From assembly GCA_934746515.1 (NCBI GenBank), contig CAKVFH010000003.1, forward strand, positions 1 to 64,000: DNA of 64,000 nucleotides. The letters are read 5' to 3'. Shown in pieces: positions 8,680 to 15,849 of this stretch. The notes under the pieces were generated by a model. The model had not been told where the DNA came from. It did no database searches and saw only the letters and a program-made list of their open reading frames with translations. A program made the translations under genes and the position numbers. The stretch is from an uncultured Clostridia bacterium (GTDB lineage Bacteria; Bacillota; Clostridia; Christensenellales; UBA1242). The number at the start of each line of letters is the position of its first letter. Positions within the stretch are counted from its first letter, which is position 1.

Positions 8680-10014
8680 ATGAATTCACAATTATCACCA
8701 AAACAAATTGTTAGCGAGCTTGACAAATATATTATCGGTCAAGAAGAAGCAAAAAAAGCTGTCGCAATTGCACTTCGCAATCGTTATAGAAGGAGCAAAC
8801 TTCCACTAGAAATTAGAGAAGAAATCACTCCAAAAAACATCATCATGCAAGGACCAACTGGTGTTGGTAAAACAGAAATTGCAAGAAGACTTGCAAAACT
8901 TGTAAAAGCTCCATTTGTTAAAGTTGAAGCAACAAAGTTTACCGAAGTTGGTTATGTTGGAAGAGATGTTGAATCAATCATTAGAGATCTTGCTGAAGCA
9001 TCAGTTAGACTCGTCAAAAAAGAAAGATTTGACGAAGTTCGTGAAAAAGCAGAAAAGGCAACAATGGACAGACTTGTTTTTGCGCTTTATCAAGACTATA
9101 AAGCAAAGCATCCTGAAATGGCAGATGATACTCTTCGCGATCATATTATTGAAGACCTAAAAAATCATAAAATCGACAACGAAATTGTTGAAGTTGAAGT
9201 CACTGAAGACAATTCAAACAATCCTATGCAAATGCTTGGTGGCGGCATGGGTATGGAAATTAACATTGGCGAAATGCTTGGTGGAATCTTACCAAAAAAG
9301 AAAAAGAAAAAGCGTTTGGCTGTTGTTGATGCAATGCATATTTTCTTGAACGAAGAAAGCGAAAAACTTATTGATATGGACAATGTTTCAGCAGAAGCAA
9401 TTAGACGCGCTGAACAAGACGGAATTGTGTTTATTGATGAAATTGACAAAATTACAAGCAAATCAAACACAGGTTCAAGCGGTGGTCCAGATGTTTCAAG
9501 AGAAGGTGTGCAAAGAGATTTGCTTCCAATCGTTGAAGGCAGCACTGTTTCAACAAAATATGGTCCAATCAGAACAGACTTTATATTGTTTATTGCTGCG
9601 GGTGCTTTCCACATGTCAAAAATTGAAGACCTTATTCCAGAGCTTCAAGGAAGATTTCCAACAATCGTGGCTTTAGATAGTCTTCACTATGATGATTTTG
9701 TGAAGATTTTGGAAGATACACAAAACTCACTCTTGGTTCAATATTCAAGTCTTTTGGAAGTTGATAACATTAAACTTAATTTCCAAAAAGACGGAATTGA
9801 AGAGCTTGCAAAAATTGCAGTTCTTGCAAACGAAACCAACGAAAACATTGGTGCGCGCAGACTTCATTCAATAATGGAAAGTTTGCTTGAAGATGTTTCA
9901 TTTAATGCAACTGGTGATCATCCAGTGATTGTTATCAATATCGACAAGGCTTATGTTGATGAACATCTTGGCAATATCTGCAAAAAATTCGATTTAAGCA
10001 AATATATTCTGTAA
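8680..10014 (+). CDS. hslU: HslU unfoldase, ATPase subunit of HslUV
   Basis: The 444-aa AAA+ unfoldase recognises, unfolds and feeds substrates into HslV. I chose the ATG at 8680 because it follows a GAGGAGGTG site and gives the standard N-terminus (LSPKQIVSELDKYIIGQEEAKKAVAIAL). Walker A is GPTGVGKTE, and GRDVESIIRDL follows. The I-domain carries a Gly/Met-rich loop, then a run of lysines. Walker B is IVFIDEIDK and sensor II lies in NIGARRLHSIMESLLED. The C-terminus LSKYIL fits the tail that docks into HslV. Confidence 0.96.
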   Translation: MNSQLSPKQIVSELDKYIIGQEEAKKAVAIALRNRYRRSKLPLEIREEITPKNIIMQGPTGVGKTEIARRLAKLVKAPFVKVEATKFTEVGYVGRDVESIIRDLAEASVRLVKKERFDEVREKAEKATMDRLVFALYQDYKAKHPEMADDTLRDHIIEDLKNHKIDNEIVEVEVTEDNSNNPMQMLGGGMGMEINIGEMLGGILPKKKKKKRLAVVDAMHIFLNEESEKLIDMDNVSAEAIRRAEQDGIVFIDEIDKITSKSNTGSSGGPDVSREGVQRDLLPIVEGSTVSTKYGPIRTDFILFIAAGAFHMSKIEDLIPELQGRFPTIVALDSLHYDDFVKILEDTQNSLLVQYSSLLEVDNIKLNFQKDGIEELAKIAVLANETNENIGARRLHSIMESLLEDVSFNATGDHPVIVINIDKAYVDEHLGNICKKFDLSKYIL

Positions 10015-10035
10015 TTTAATTATGGGGGAATTGTT

Positions 10036-10365
10036 ATGTTAAGTGCTGGTATTATGACAACTGAAGAATTTGAGAATATTTTAAATTCAAAAGAAATTTG
10101 TGTTTGTGATTTTTCTGCATCTTGGTGTGGACCTTGCAGAATGATGGCTCCAATTTTAGAAGATGTTTCTGATAAATATAAACGCAAATATTATTTCTAT
10201 CAAATCGACATTGATAGCGCAGAAGAGCTTGCTGAAAAGTTTTCTGTTGAGGTTGTTCCAACAATTATCATCTTTAAAAACGGAAAAGAAATCGGTAGAA
10301 CAACGGGCTTTCAAGAAATGGACGAGTTTGAAAAATTTATGCTTGACACAATCAATGCAAACTAA
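10036..10365 (+). CDS. Thioredoxin
   Basis: The 109-aa protein is a single thioredoxin domain with the redox motif WCGPC (near residue 30), DIDSAEELAEKF, the cis-proline segment VVPTIIIFKNGKEIG and a C-terminal helix. It reduces protein disulfides in the cytoplasm. The GGGGGA site is 21 bp after hslU. An internal ATG at codon 7 (MTTEEF) is an alternative start. A large hairpin terminator follows, so it probably ends the topA-hslU transcript. Confidence 0.92.
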   Translation: MLSAGIMTTEEFENILNSKEICVCDFSASWCGPCRMMAPILEDVSDKYKRKYYFYQIDIDSAEELAEKFSVEVVPTIIIFKNGKEIGRTTGFQEMDEFEKFMLDTINAN

Positions 10366-10386
10366 AAATAAATTTATATTTTAATA

Positions 10387-10455
10387 ACAAAAAAGACATT
10401 TGTGTGTCATAAGCAATAATCATGTTTTATGACCTAAAAGATGTCTTTTTCTTTT
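10387..10455 (+). terminator. Two-tier hairpin terminator after the thioredoxin gene
   Basis: The outer stem pairs AAAAAGACAT near 10390 with ATGTCTTTTT at 10441-10450. The inner stem pairs GTCATAA (10406-10412) with TTATGAC (10427-10433). A T-run follows. The rest of the gap up to 10579 is AT-rich with no gene seen. Confidence 0.85.
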
Positions 10456-10579
10456 GTTTTTAAATTTTTATTGATTTTAATTAAACGCAGCAAATTTTTA
10501 AAAACTTCATTTTTTAAATGAATTTTTGTGCGTTTTTATGACAAAATTGCGTTTTTTGATAAATTATTTTTAAAAATGG

Positions 10580-10610
10580 TATTGATTTTTATCAATAGTT
10601 GTTATATAAT
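10580..10610 (+). promoter_or_regulatory. Promoter of the NifS/NifU-like pair with a palindrome over its -35 box
   Basis: TTGATT (10582-10587) and TATAAT (10605-10610) have a 17-bp spacer. A palindrome with arms TATTGAT (10580-10586) and ATCAATA (10591-10597), gap TTTT, covers the -35 box, so a repressor site is plausible. Confidence 0.6.
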
Positions 10611-10638
10611 TATAATAGATTTATGAAAGGGGAAAACT

Positions 10639-11817
10639 ATGGAAGAAAAAATTTATTATTTAGACAACGCAAACACAACTTTTCTTTCTGCTGATGTCTA
10701 TAAAAAGATTTTGGAAACTTACACAAGATGTCAAGCTGATGAACACAGCATTTATTTTTTAGGCGAAAACTCAAAAAATGAAATTGCTGATGCAAAAGCA
10801 AAAGTTGCAAAAGCTATTGGTGCTAGTTCTGAAGAAATTGTCTTTACTTCTGGTTTGGAAGAATCTAACAACTGGGCAATTAAGGGGCTTGCACATGCAA
10901 ATATGACAAAAGGAAAACATATCATCACATCTGTTATTGAAGATAGTTCAATCTTGGCTGCATGTCATGAACTTGAAGATGAAGGATTCAAAGTGACTTA
11001 TGTTCCTGTTGATGAATTTGGTGTTGTTGACTATGCCCAAATCATCAAATCAATTGGACCTGACACTTGTCTTATTTCTATTGGCATGGCAAACAAAGAA
11101 GTTGGAACTTTAGAGCCAATTAGAGCGATTGCAGAACTTGCAAATCAAAATGGTGTTTGCTTCCACACTGATGCTTCTCAAGCAATTGGTGCAATGAATA
11201 TAAATGTTAAGGATTTGGGTGTTGACTGCATGTCAATTTCTTCACAAGTTATTGGTGGTCCAAAAGGTGTTGGTGCAATTTATTTAAAAGAAGACACAAA
11301 AATTTCAAAACTTATTGCGGGTGACAGCAAAGCACTTCGCGCAGGAAACTTAAATGTTCCACTTATTGCTGGTTTTGGTCTTGCCATTGAAAACGCAACA
11401 ACCGATCTTGATGAAAAAGTTAAAAATGTTAGAATAGTTAGAAAATATTTCCAAAAGAAACTTTCTGAAGCTGTTCATAACATTGCATTGAATGGACATC
11501 CAATTCAAAGACTTGCAAACAATGCAAACATCATGTTTGAGGGTGCAGAATCAGAAGCTGTTGTTGCATTTTTGAACAAAGAAGGCATTTGTGCTGCAAC
11601 TTGCACAGGTGTTGAAAATGGCACAAACTCTGCTTCCGGTGTTTTGATTGCTATGGGCAAAAAACCTGAATGGGCAAGATCATCAGTCAGATTTACTTTT
11701 GGTGCAGACACAACAAAAGAAGATGTTGATGAAATTGTTGAAATTATTAGAAAAGTCGTTAAAAAAGTTAGAAGCATTTCAGCTGTAAGAATTTATAAGA
11801 ATAAGGTGGAATTATAA
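10639..11817 (+). CDS. NifS/IscS-like fold-type I protein lacking PLP lysine and catalytic cysteine
   Basis: The 392-aa protein aligns along its whole length with cysteine desulfurases: YYLDNANTT, FTSGLEESNN, HTDASQAIG and SSVRFTFG are recognisable. Key residues are changed. The lysine that binds PLP (motif SHK..GPKG) is V204 in SSQVIGGPKG, and the histidine before it is Q203. The histidine that stacks on PLP is D102 (IEDSS). The active-site cysteine aligns without gaps to V325, the nearest cysteines being C318 and C322. It therefore should not act as a classical desulfurase. It is cotranscribed with a NifU-like gene 1 bp downstream. RBS is AAGGGG. Its real role is unknown; a structural or regulatory pseudoenzyme is my inference. 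Confidence 0.85.
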   Translation: MEEKIYYLDNANTTFLSADVYKKILETYTRCQADEHSIYFLGENSKNEIADAKAKVAKAIGASSEEIVFTSGLEESNNWAIKGLAHANMTKGKHIITSVIEDSSILAACHELEDEGFKVTYVPVDEFGVVDYAQIIKSIGPDTCLISIGMANKEVGTLEPIRAIAELANQNGVCFHTDASQAIGAMNINVKDLGVDCMSISSQVIGGPKGVGAIYLKEDTKISKLIAGDSKALRAGNLNVPLIAGFGLAIENATTDLDEKVKNVRIVRKYFQKKLSEAVHNIALNGHPIQRLANNANIMFEGAESEAVVAFLNKEGICAATCTGVENGTNSASGVLIAMGKKPEWARSSVRFTFGADTTKEDVDEIVEIIRKVVKKVRSISAVRIYKNKVEL

Positions 11818-11818
11818 T

Positions 11819-12199
11819 ATGTATTCAAATCAAATTATGGAAGAATTTTACAATCCAACTAATTTCGGTGTAATTCGTGGCGCAAATGGTGTTGGAAAAA
11901 TTGTTTGTGAAGAAGGCGATGAAATTATCAAGATTTTTATCGTTGTAAATGACGGAACAATTGTTGATGCTGAATATCAAACTTTTGGCGGTGTTGTTGC
12001 AATTGCTCTCACAAGTTTTGCAAACAAATTTTTGATTGGCAAAACAGTCAATTCTGCAAAGAAAATTTCAATCAGCGACATTATTTCTATGGCTGGCGAA
12101 ATTCCTGAAAATAGAATGTATCTTGCTCATGCTGTTGTTGCTTGCGCAAGAATGGCTATTGAAAATATTGACAAAAAAGGCGCAAAAGACGAAGACTAA
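11819..12199 (+). CDS. IscU/NifU-like protein lacking all three cluster-ligand cysteines
   Basis: The 126-aa product has the IscU/NifU N-terminal fold: MYSNQIMEEFYNPTNFGVI, then DEIIKIFIVVNDGTIVDAEYQTFG, then LAHAVVACARMAIENI. In ordinary scaffolds three cysteines hold the nascent iron-sulfur cluster. Here the first (CGD) aligns to G33 (a C30 sits nearby), the second (TFGCGAA) to G58 in TFGGVVA, and the third (MHCS) to L102 in MYLA. It should not hold a cluster in the usual way. It starts 1 bp after the NifS-like gene, whose catalytic residues are also lost. An intrinsic terminator follows. Confidence 0.85.
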   Translation: MYSNQIMEEFYNPTNFGVIRGANGVGKIVCEEGDEIIKIFIVVNDGTIVDAEYQTFGGVVAIALTSFANKFLIGKTVNSAKKISISDIISMAGEIPENRMYLAHAVVACARMAIENIDKKGAKDED

Positions 12200-12224
12200 T
12201 TCGTTTAAAATAATAAGTTAAATA

Positions 12225-12254
12225 AAAACCAATACTATTCGGTATTGGTTTTTT
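12225..12254 (+). terminator. Intrinsic terminator of the NifS/NifU-like operon
   Basis: AAAACCAATAC (12225-12235) pairs with GTATTGGTTTT from 12242, loop of six, followed by T residues. Between here and the tdk stop the DNA is AT-rich with three similar TTGCAAATTT stretches and no gene. Confidence 0.9.
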
Positions 12255-12469
12255 GTTTGCAAATTTTTTGCTTTTAGTTTTTTGCTTTGGGGCTAATCTT
12301 CAAATTTTTTCTTTCTTATTTAAGTTTTTTTTGAATTTTAACCTGTATGCTTTTTGTTGCCACGCCTTTTTAAGTAACTTGCAAATTTTTTTGTCAGCAT
12401 AAATTTTTTATTTGCAAATTTAATTATTACGGCAAACATTTTTAAATGAGTATCTCTAAAATTTATTTT

Positions 12470-13150
12470 TTATAAATCATTATTTGTTTCGCTGTCACAA
12501 TTCTCGTTTTCGGCGGTGTTTGCTCCTAAATTTTTTTCCGCTTGTTTTTGAGATTGCTTTTCTTTTTTTAGCGTTTGTTTTTCAAGTTTTTTGTAGCAGT
12601 CGTAACACATTGCTTTATATTTTTCGTCACCGCCAATGTCGATAACGGAACCTTTTGTCACAAGGTAGCCATTTTTAAACCTTGCATTGACAGTTGCTTT
12701 TCTGCCACATTCGCAAATTGCTTTAAGTTCCATGAGTGAGTCGGCAATTTCAACAAGTCTTTTGCTTCCAGGAAACAGCTTGGTTCTAAAATCAGTTTTC
12801 AAACCATAGCAGAGAACTGGCACAAACTTTGTGAGTTCTTTAAGCTCGTCGATTTGATTGCTTGAGCAAAACTGACATTCATCAACAATAATAACGCCTA
12901 TTTTATCCTTTTTGTGCTTGTTGAAAAGGCGCAACAAATTGTCTTTTTTGTTAAAAGTGATTGCTTCGGCTTCAAGACCAATTCGGCTTTTGATAACCGT
13001 TTTATTGTCATGATTATCTCTTGTGTCAATTGATGGTTTCATCAAAAGAACATTGTAGCCTTGCTGTTCATAATTAAATTTTGTCATCAGTGCTTGAGCA
13101 GTTTTTGAGCAACCCATAACACCATATTTAAAATAAAGTTTGAAAGACAT
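12470..13150 (-). CDS. tdk: Thymidine kinase
   Basis: The 226-aa enzyme phosphorylates thymidine in the salvage pathway. The P-loop is YGVMGCSKTAQAL, where serine precedes the lysine instead of the usual glycine. VIIVDECQFCS holds the catalytic glutamate, and the zinc-binding cysteines are CECG and CYDC (about residues 145-185). A Lys/Gln/Asn-rich tail of about 30 aa extends beyond the zinc domain. It is one of only two clear minus-strand genes, and has its own promoter. Confidence 0.92.
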   Translation of the reverse strand: MSFKLYFKYGVMGCSKTAQALMTKFNYEQQGYNVLLMKPSIDTRDNHDNKTVIKSRIGLEAEAITFNKKDNLLRLFNKHKKDKIGVIIVDECQFCSSNQIDELKELTKFVPVLCYGLKTDFRTKLFPGSKRLVEIADSLMELKAICECGRKATVNARFKNGYLVTKGSVIDIGGDEKYKAMCYDCYKKLEKQTLKKEKQSQKQAEKNLGANTAENENCDSETNNDL

Positions 13151-13168
13151 AATTTCTCCTTGTGTTTA

Positions 13169-13197
13169 AGTTTAGACAGCAAATTTAGATTTGTCAA
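13169..13197 (-). promoter_or_regulatory. tdk promoter
   Basis: Read on the minus strand, TTGACA (13197-13192) and TAAACT (13174-13169) have a 17-bp spacer. An AAGGAG ribosome site lies at about 13161-13156. Confidence 0.7.
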
Positions 13198-13278
13198 TTT
13201 TTGGCTAAAAATTAAAAAATTTTAAGCAAAATGTATAAATTTGGCTTAACCGAAGCAAAATATGTGTAGGAGGTTTTT

Positions 13279-13572
13279 ATGGGAAATTTCTGTAAAGGAA
13301 TAATGCTTGGTATGGTTGCTGGCGTTTGTGTTGGTGCAATTGTTGTTGCAAAAAACAAGAAATTGTCAAATAAACTCAAAGAAGGCCTTGCCACAGCAGA
13401 AGGAAAACTAAAAGAAGTAAAAGAAAATATTGAAGAAAAGCTAAATGACGAAACTTGTGGCTGTGGAAGCGAAAATTGCTCGCCAGAAAGTGAATCTTGC
13501 GGCTGCGGCGAAGAGTCTTGCGATTGCAATGAGCCTAAAAATAATTTTTCAAAAAAGAATAAAAATGATTAG
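13279..13572 (+). CDS. YtxH-like membrane-anchored protein with cysteine-rich tail
   Basis: The 97-aa protein has a glycine-rich membrane segment at residues 8-25 (GMVAGVCVGAIVVA), then a charged helix (LSNKLKEGLATAEGKLKEVK) that could form a coiled coil, as in YtxH/general-stress membrane proteins. The last 40 residues are unusual: CGCGSENC and CGCGEESCDC give seven cysteines in an acidic context, resembling a metal-binding tail. RBS TAGGAGG gives the start. Function unknown. It lies divergently from tdk and upstream of ruvX. Confidence 0.75.
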   Translation: MGNFCKGIMLGMVAGVCVGAIVVAKNKKLSNKLKEGLATAEGKLKEVKENIEEKLNDETCGCGSENCSPESESCGCGEESCDCNEPKNNFSKKNKND

Positions 13573-13617
13573 ACAACAATTTTAATTTATGCTATTATGA
13601 TTTTGTAAAATTGTTGT
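13570..13617 (+). promoter_or_regulatory. ruvX promoter bracketed by a 12-bp inverted repeat
   Basis: TAGACA (13570-13575, overlapping the previous stop codon) and TATTAT (13593-13598) have a 17-bp spacer. Arms ACAACAATTTTA (13573-13584) and TAAAATTGTTGT (13606-13617) are perfect inverted repeats around the -10 box. The layout resembles an operator, not a terminator, since no T-run follows. Confidence 0.5.
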
Positions 13618-13627
13618 GGGGAAGTCT

Positions 13628-14059
13628 ATGAAAATTTTAGCGCTAGATATTGGAACGGTCAGAATTGGCATTGCAACATCAGACATTATGGAAATCATTG
13701 CATCGGCTTATGAAGTTTATAGACGCAAGAATACTGATGCTGATGTAAAGTATGTTGCTGAACTTGTCCAAAAGCTTGGTGCTGGTGAAGTTGTCATTGG
13801 CTTGCCACTTAAACTTGACGGAACAGAAGGTCAAAGCGTTGAAATGGCAAAAGCATTTGGCGATGCACTTTCAAAACTTGTTGAAGTTCCAATAGTTTAT
13901 CAAGATGAAAGGCTTTCAACTGTTTCAGCTCAAAGAATTTTAATTGAATCTGGAATGCGCAGAGAAAAACGCAAAGATAAAGTTGACAGCATTGCCGCAA
14001 CAATTATACTTCAAACTTACCTTGACAAAAAAAGTTTAAAAAAAGGTAGTTTGGGCTAA
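13628..14059 (+). CDS. ruvX: Putative pre-16S rRNA nuclease / Holliday junction resolvase-like RuvX (YqgF)
   Basis: The 143-aa RNase H-like protein starts MKILALDIGTVRIGIATSD, the family's first catalytic strand with an aspartate. EVVIGLPLKLDGTEGQSVEMAKAF, VYQDERLSTVSAQRIL and KDKVDSIAATIILQTYL complete the active site (E and D residues). YqgF proteins process the 16S rRNA 5' end. I set the start at ATG 13628 because a GGGGAAG site sits six bases upstream; a GTG at 13616 is also in frame. It is followed by a DUF1292 gene as in Bacillus yrrK-yrzB; alaS, usual upstream, is absent. Confidence 0.92.
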   Translation: MKILALDIGTVRIGIATSDIMEIIASAYEVYRRKNTDADVKYVAELVQKLGAGEVVIGLPLKLDGTEGQSVEMAKAFGDALSKLVEVPIVYQDERLSTVSAQRILIESGMRREKRKDKVDSIAATIILQTYLDKKSLKKGSLG

Positions 14060-14084
14060 ATTAACATAATAGGAGAGAAAAATT

Positions 14085-14420
14085 ATGGCAGATGAAGAAA
14101 AGAAGAATCTTCCTGAATCAATGGAGCATATGGAAGAAGATGACGATGATGTCGTTACATTGCTTTCAGCAAACGGAGAAGAAATTGATTTTGTTGAAAT
14201 CGCAGGTATAGCTTACAAGGGTTCTTTCTATGCAATTTTGCAACCAGTTGAACTTCTTGAAGGAATGGACGATGATGAAGCTTTAGTATTCAAAGTTACA
14301 AGAGGCAAAGATGGTGAAGATAAGTTTGAAATTGAACTTGATGATTCAGTTATTGATGCCGTATTTGCAGAATATAACAAGCTTTATGAAGACGCTCATA
14401 ATGGCGAAGGCAACAAATAG
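14085..14420 (+). CDS. DUF1292 (YrzB-like) protein
   Basis: The 111-aa acidic protein has the DUF1292 core: VVTLLSANGEEIDFVEIAGIAYKGSFYAIL, then DDDEALVFKVTRG, then FEIELDDSVIDAVFAEYNKLYE. Function is unknown. Family members are typically encoded after ruvX in Firmicutes, which is the position here (25 bp downstream, site AGGAGAG). The N-terminus is rich in Glu and Asp. An intrinsic terminator follows, closing a ruvX-DUF1292 operon. Confidence 0.85.
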   Translation: MADEEKKNLPESMEHMEEDDDDVVTLLSANGEEIDFVEIAGIAYKGSFYAILQPVELLEGMDDDEALVFKVTRGKDGEDKFEIELDDSVIDAVFAEYNKLYEDAHNGEGNK

Positions 14421-14450
14421 TTCGCTTTAATTAAGGCAAATTAAAAATAA

Positions 14451-14501
14451 AGATAGACAAATGAAATGTGGAATTATTCACATTCTTTTGTCTATTTTTT
14501 G
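14451..14501 (+). terminator. Intrinsic terminator after the DUF1292 gene
   Basis: ATAGACAAA (14453-14461) pairs with TTTGTCTAT (14487-14495); an inner ATGTG/CACAT stem extends it, and a T-run follows. Confidence 0.88.
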
Positions 14502-14619
14502 TTTAAAAAACTTATTTAATGTTTCAATAATAGCTTTTTAATATAGAAATCAAATGAAATCCCCCAAAATATAAGGCTTACAAAATCCATAAAAAGTTTT
14601 AAGATGACAACTAATTCAC

Positions 14620-14667
14620 TTGACAAAAATTTTTGGGGAGGGGTATAATTTAGTTATCATAACTAAA
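14620..14667 (+). promoter_or_regulatory. Lipoprotein promoter with a perfect palindrome at the transcript start
   Basis: TTGACA (14620-14625) and TATAAT (14644-14649) have an 18-bp spacer. A 19-bp palindrome, TTTAGTTAT-C-ATAACTAAA (14649-14667), begins at the last -10 base and covers the transcript start. This is the placement of a repressor operator. Confidence 0.65.
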
Positions 14668-14683
14668 GGGGTAAAAGGAATTT

Positions 14684-15463
14684 ATGAAAAAATTAAAAAG
14701 AATTATCACAGCTCTAGCACTTGTTTTGTGTTTATGCTTGCCACTTACTCTTGTTGCATGCGGTGAATCAGAAGGTGATGACAAAAAGAAATCAACACCA
14801 GCAACAAAAACAGCAGAGCAAGTTTTGTCGGAAGCTTATCAAAACTCATTAAACTATAAAAATGTAATGTTGTATTATCTTGAAAATGATACAATGACTT
14901 TAGCATCATTTGATGAAAATAGTGAAATTTATTATTCTTCAACAGACGGTTCAAAGTATTATGATGAGTTTGTCAAGTCTGGAGAAAATTACACACGAAA
15001 AACTTACAATGTGACTCAAAAGAAATATACAGAATCAACCTTAACAAAACAAGAAAAAGCTTTAAGTGCTCATGTTATCTTGAATTATGTAGACTATTAC
15101 AATGCTGCAAAAGTCTCAAATTCACAATCAAAAGAGAGTGTTTCAGACACAGTTTTGAAAAATTTGTTTAGTGTTTCTGATTTAACTCTCACAACCGAGA
15201 ATGGAAAAAACATTGTTTCTTTTGATGTATGCAAAGTAAATAAAGTTGATGAAACTAAATATGAATTTAACAGAGTAACCTTTAAAATTTATATCAAAGA
15301 TGGTTTGGTAGAAAAGCTCACTATGCTTAATGCTGACTATAATATAAATGAAAATAAGGTTGTTGAAGCTGAAGTTTCTAAAAGCTTAACAGCAACAATT
15401 TATTATTCATACACAAAAGATAAACTTGTTAGTCTCGATAAAGAAGGATACACGAAAGCTTAA
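14684..15463 (+). CDS. Putative lipoprotein of unknown function
   Basis: The 259-aa protein has a signal peptide (KKLKRII, then a hydrophobic stretch) ending in the lipobox LVAC, with C26 as the lipidated cysteine. It should be anchored to the outer face of the membrane. The mature part starts with a Lys/Ser/Thr-rich linker followed by a beta-rich domain with repeated YY and T-rich strands, without a family I recognise. It is transcribed alone from a promoter with a palindromic operator and ends at a terminator, which suggests tightly controlled expression. Confidence 0.75.
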   Translation: MKKLKRIITALALVLCLCLPLTLVACGESEGDDKKKSTPATKTAEQVLSEAYQNSLNYKNVMLYYLENDTMTLASFDENSEIYYSSTDGSKYYDEFVKSGENYTRKTYNVTQKKYTESTLTKQEKALSAHVILNYVDYYNAAKVSNSQSKESVSDTVLKNLFSVSDLTLTTENGKNIVSFDVCKVNKVDETKYEFNRVTFKIYIKDGLVEKLTMLNADYNINENKVVEAEVSKSLTATIYYSYTKDKLVSLDKEGYTKA

Positions 15464-15479
15464 GAGTAATAGGTTAAAT

Positions 15480-15511
15480 AAAAAAACATGGCACGAGCCG
15501 TGTTTTTTTTT
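15480..15511 (+). terminator. Intrinsic terminator of the lipoprotein gene
   Basis: CATGGC pairs with GCCGTG (one T-G pair) around an ACGA loop, flanked by A-run and T-run. Confidence 0.88.
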
Positions 15512-15597
15512 GCGTAAATCAAAGCGCTTTAAAATTTAAAAAACTGGTTAAAGAATAAGAATGTCGCAATGAAAAAAATTGCTGGGTTAATTTTTTC

Positions 15598-15723
15598 TTG
15601 TTTAATTATCCGCACTATGTTGGAGTGGCAGTCTTAATAAGTGTGATGTTTTCAATCATAAAAAACTCACAGGATAAAATTAAATTTTATAAAAAAATCC
15701 TTGCAATTTTGGGTTTTATATGA
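15598..15723 (+). pseudogene. Possible remnant of a small membrane-protein gene
   Basis: Frame 15598-15723 reads NYPHYVGVAVLISVMFSIIKN, hydrophobic and then lysine-rich, ending at TGA. A different frame just upstream (ATG 15569) encodes MKKIAGLIFSCLII. A single frame change would join the two into one small membrane protein. No ribosome site is clear, and the 3' end overlaps the rpsB promoter. It may be chance in AT-rich DNA. Confidence 0.2.
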
Positions 15724-15729
15724 TAAAAT
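15701..15729 (+). promoter_or_regulatory. rpsB-tsf promoter
   Basis: TTGCAA (15701-15706) and TAAAAT (15724-15729) have a 17-bp spacer, with TG one base before the -10 box (extended -10). Confidence 0.7.
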
Positions 15730-15735
15730 CGTTCT

Positions 15736-15849
15736 ATCACACATCTGTGGTGATGTTTTTGGTGTTGCATAAAATTAAATTTTTTATGGTTTTATGTTCC
15801 AAAAGCAGGTGATCTGCAGAGAGGGATAAACAAGAAGGAGAAAAATTTT
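15736..15849 (+). promoter_or_regulatory. Long rpsB leader, candidate S2-responsive element
   Basis: About 110 nt separate the predicted transcript start from rpsB. Local stems are CATC/GATG around 15744-15757 and GCAG/CTGC around 15806-15818, before the AGAAGGAG site. Ribosomal protein S2 is known to regulate rpsB in several bacteria; the assignment here rests on position and pairing only. Confidence 0.35.

Noticed and set aside
12255..12430. Three TTGCAAATTTTT-like stretches as a repeat array
   Set aside because: Short, AT-rich and irregularly spaced; compatible with base composition, and no palindrome or unit length is conserved.
12470..13150. Thymidine kinase as inactive because Ser replaces Gly before the P-loop lysine
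   Set aside because: I recall similar GSSKT-type loops in intact clostridial thymidine kinases, and the catalytic Glu and zinc cysteines are present.
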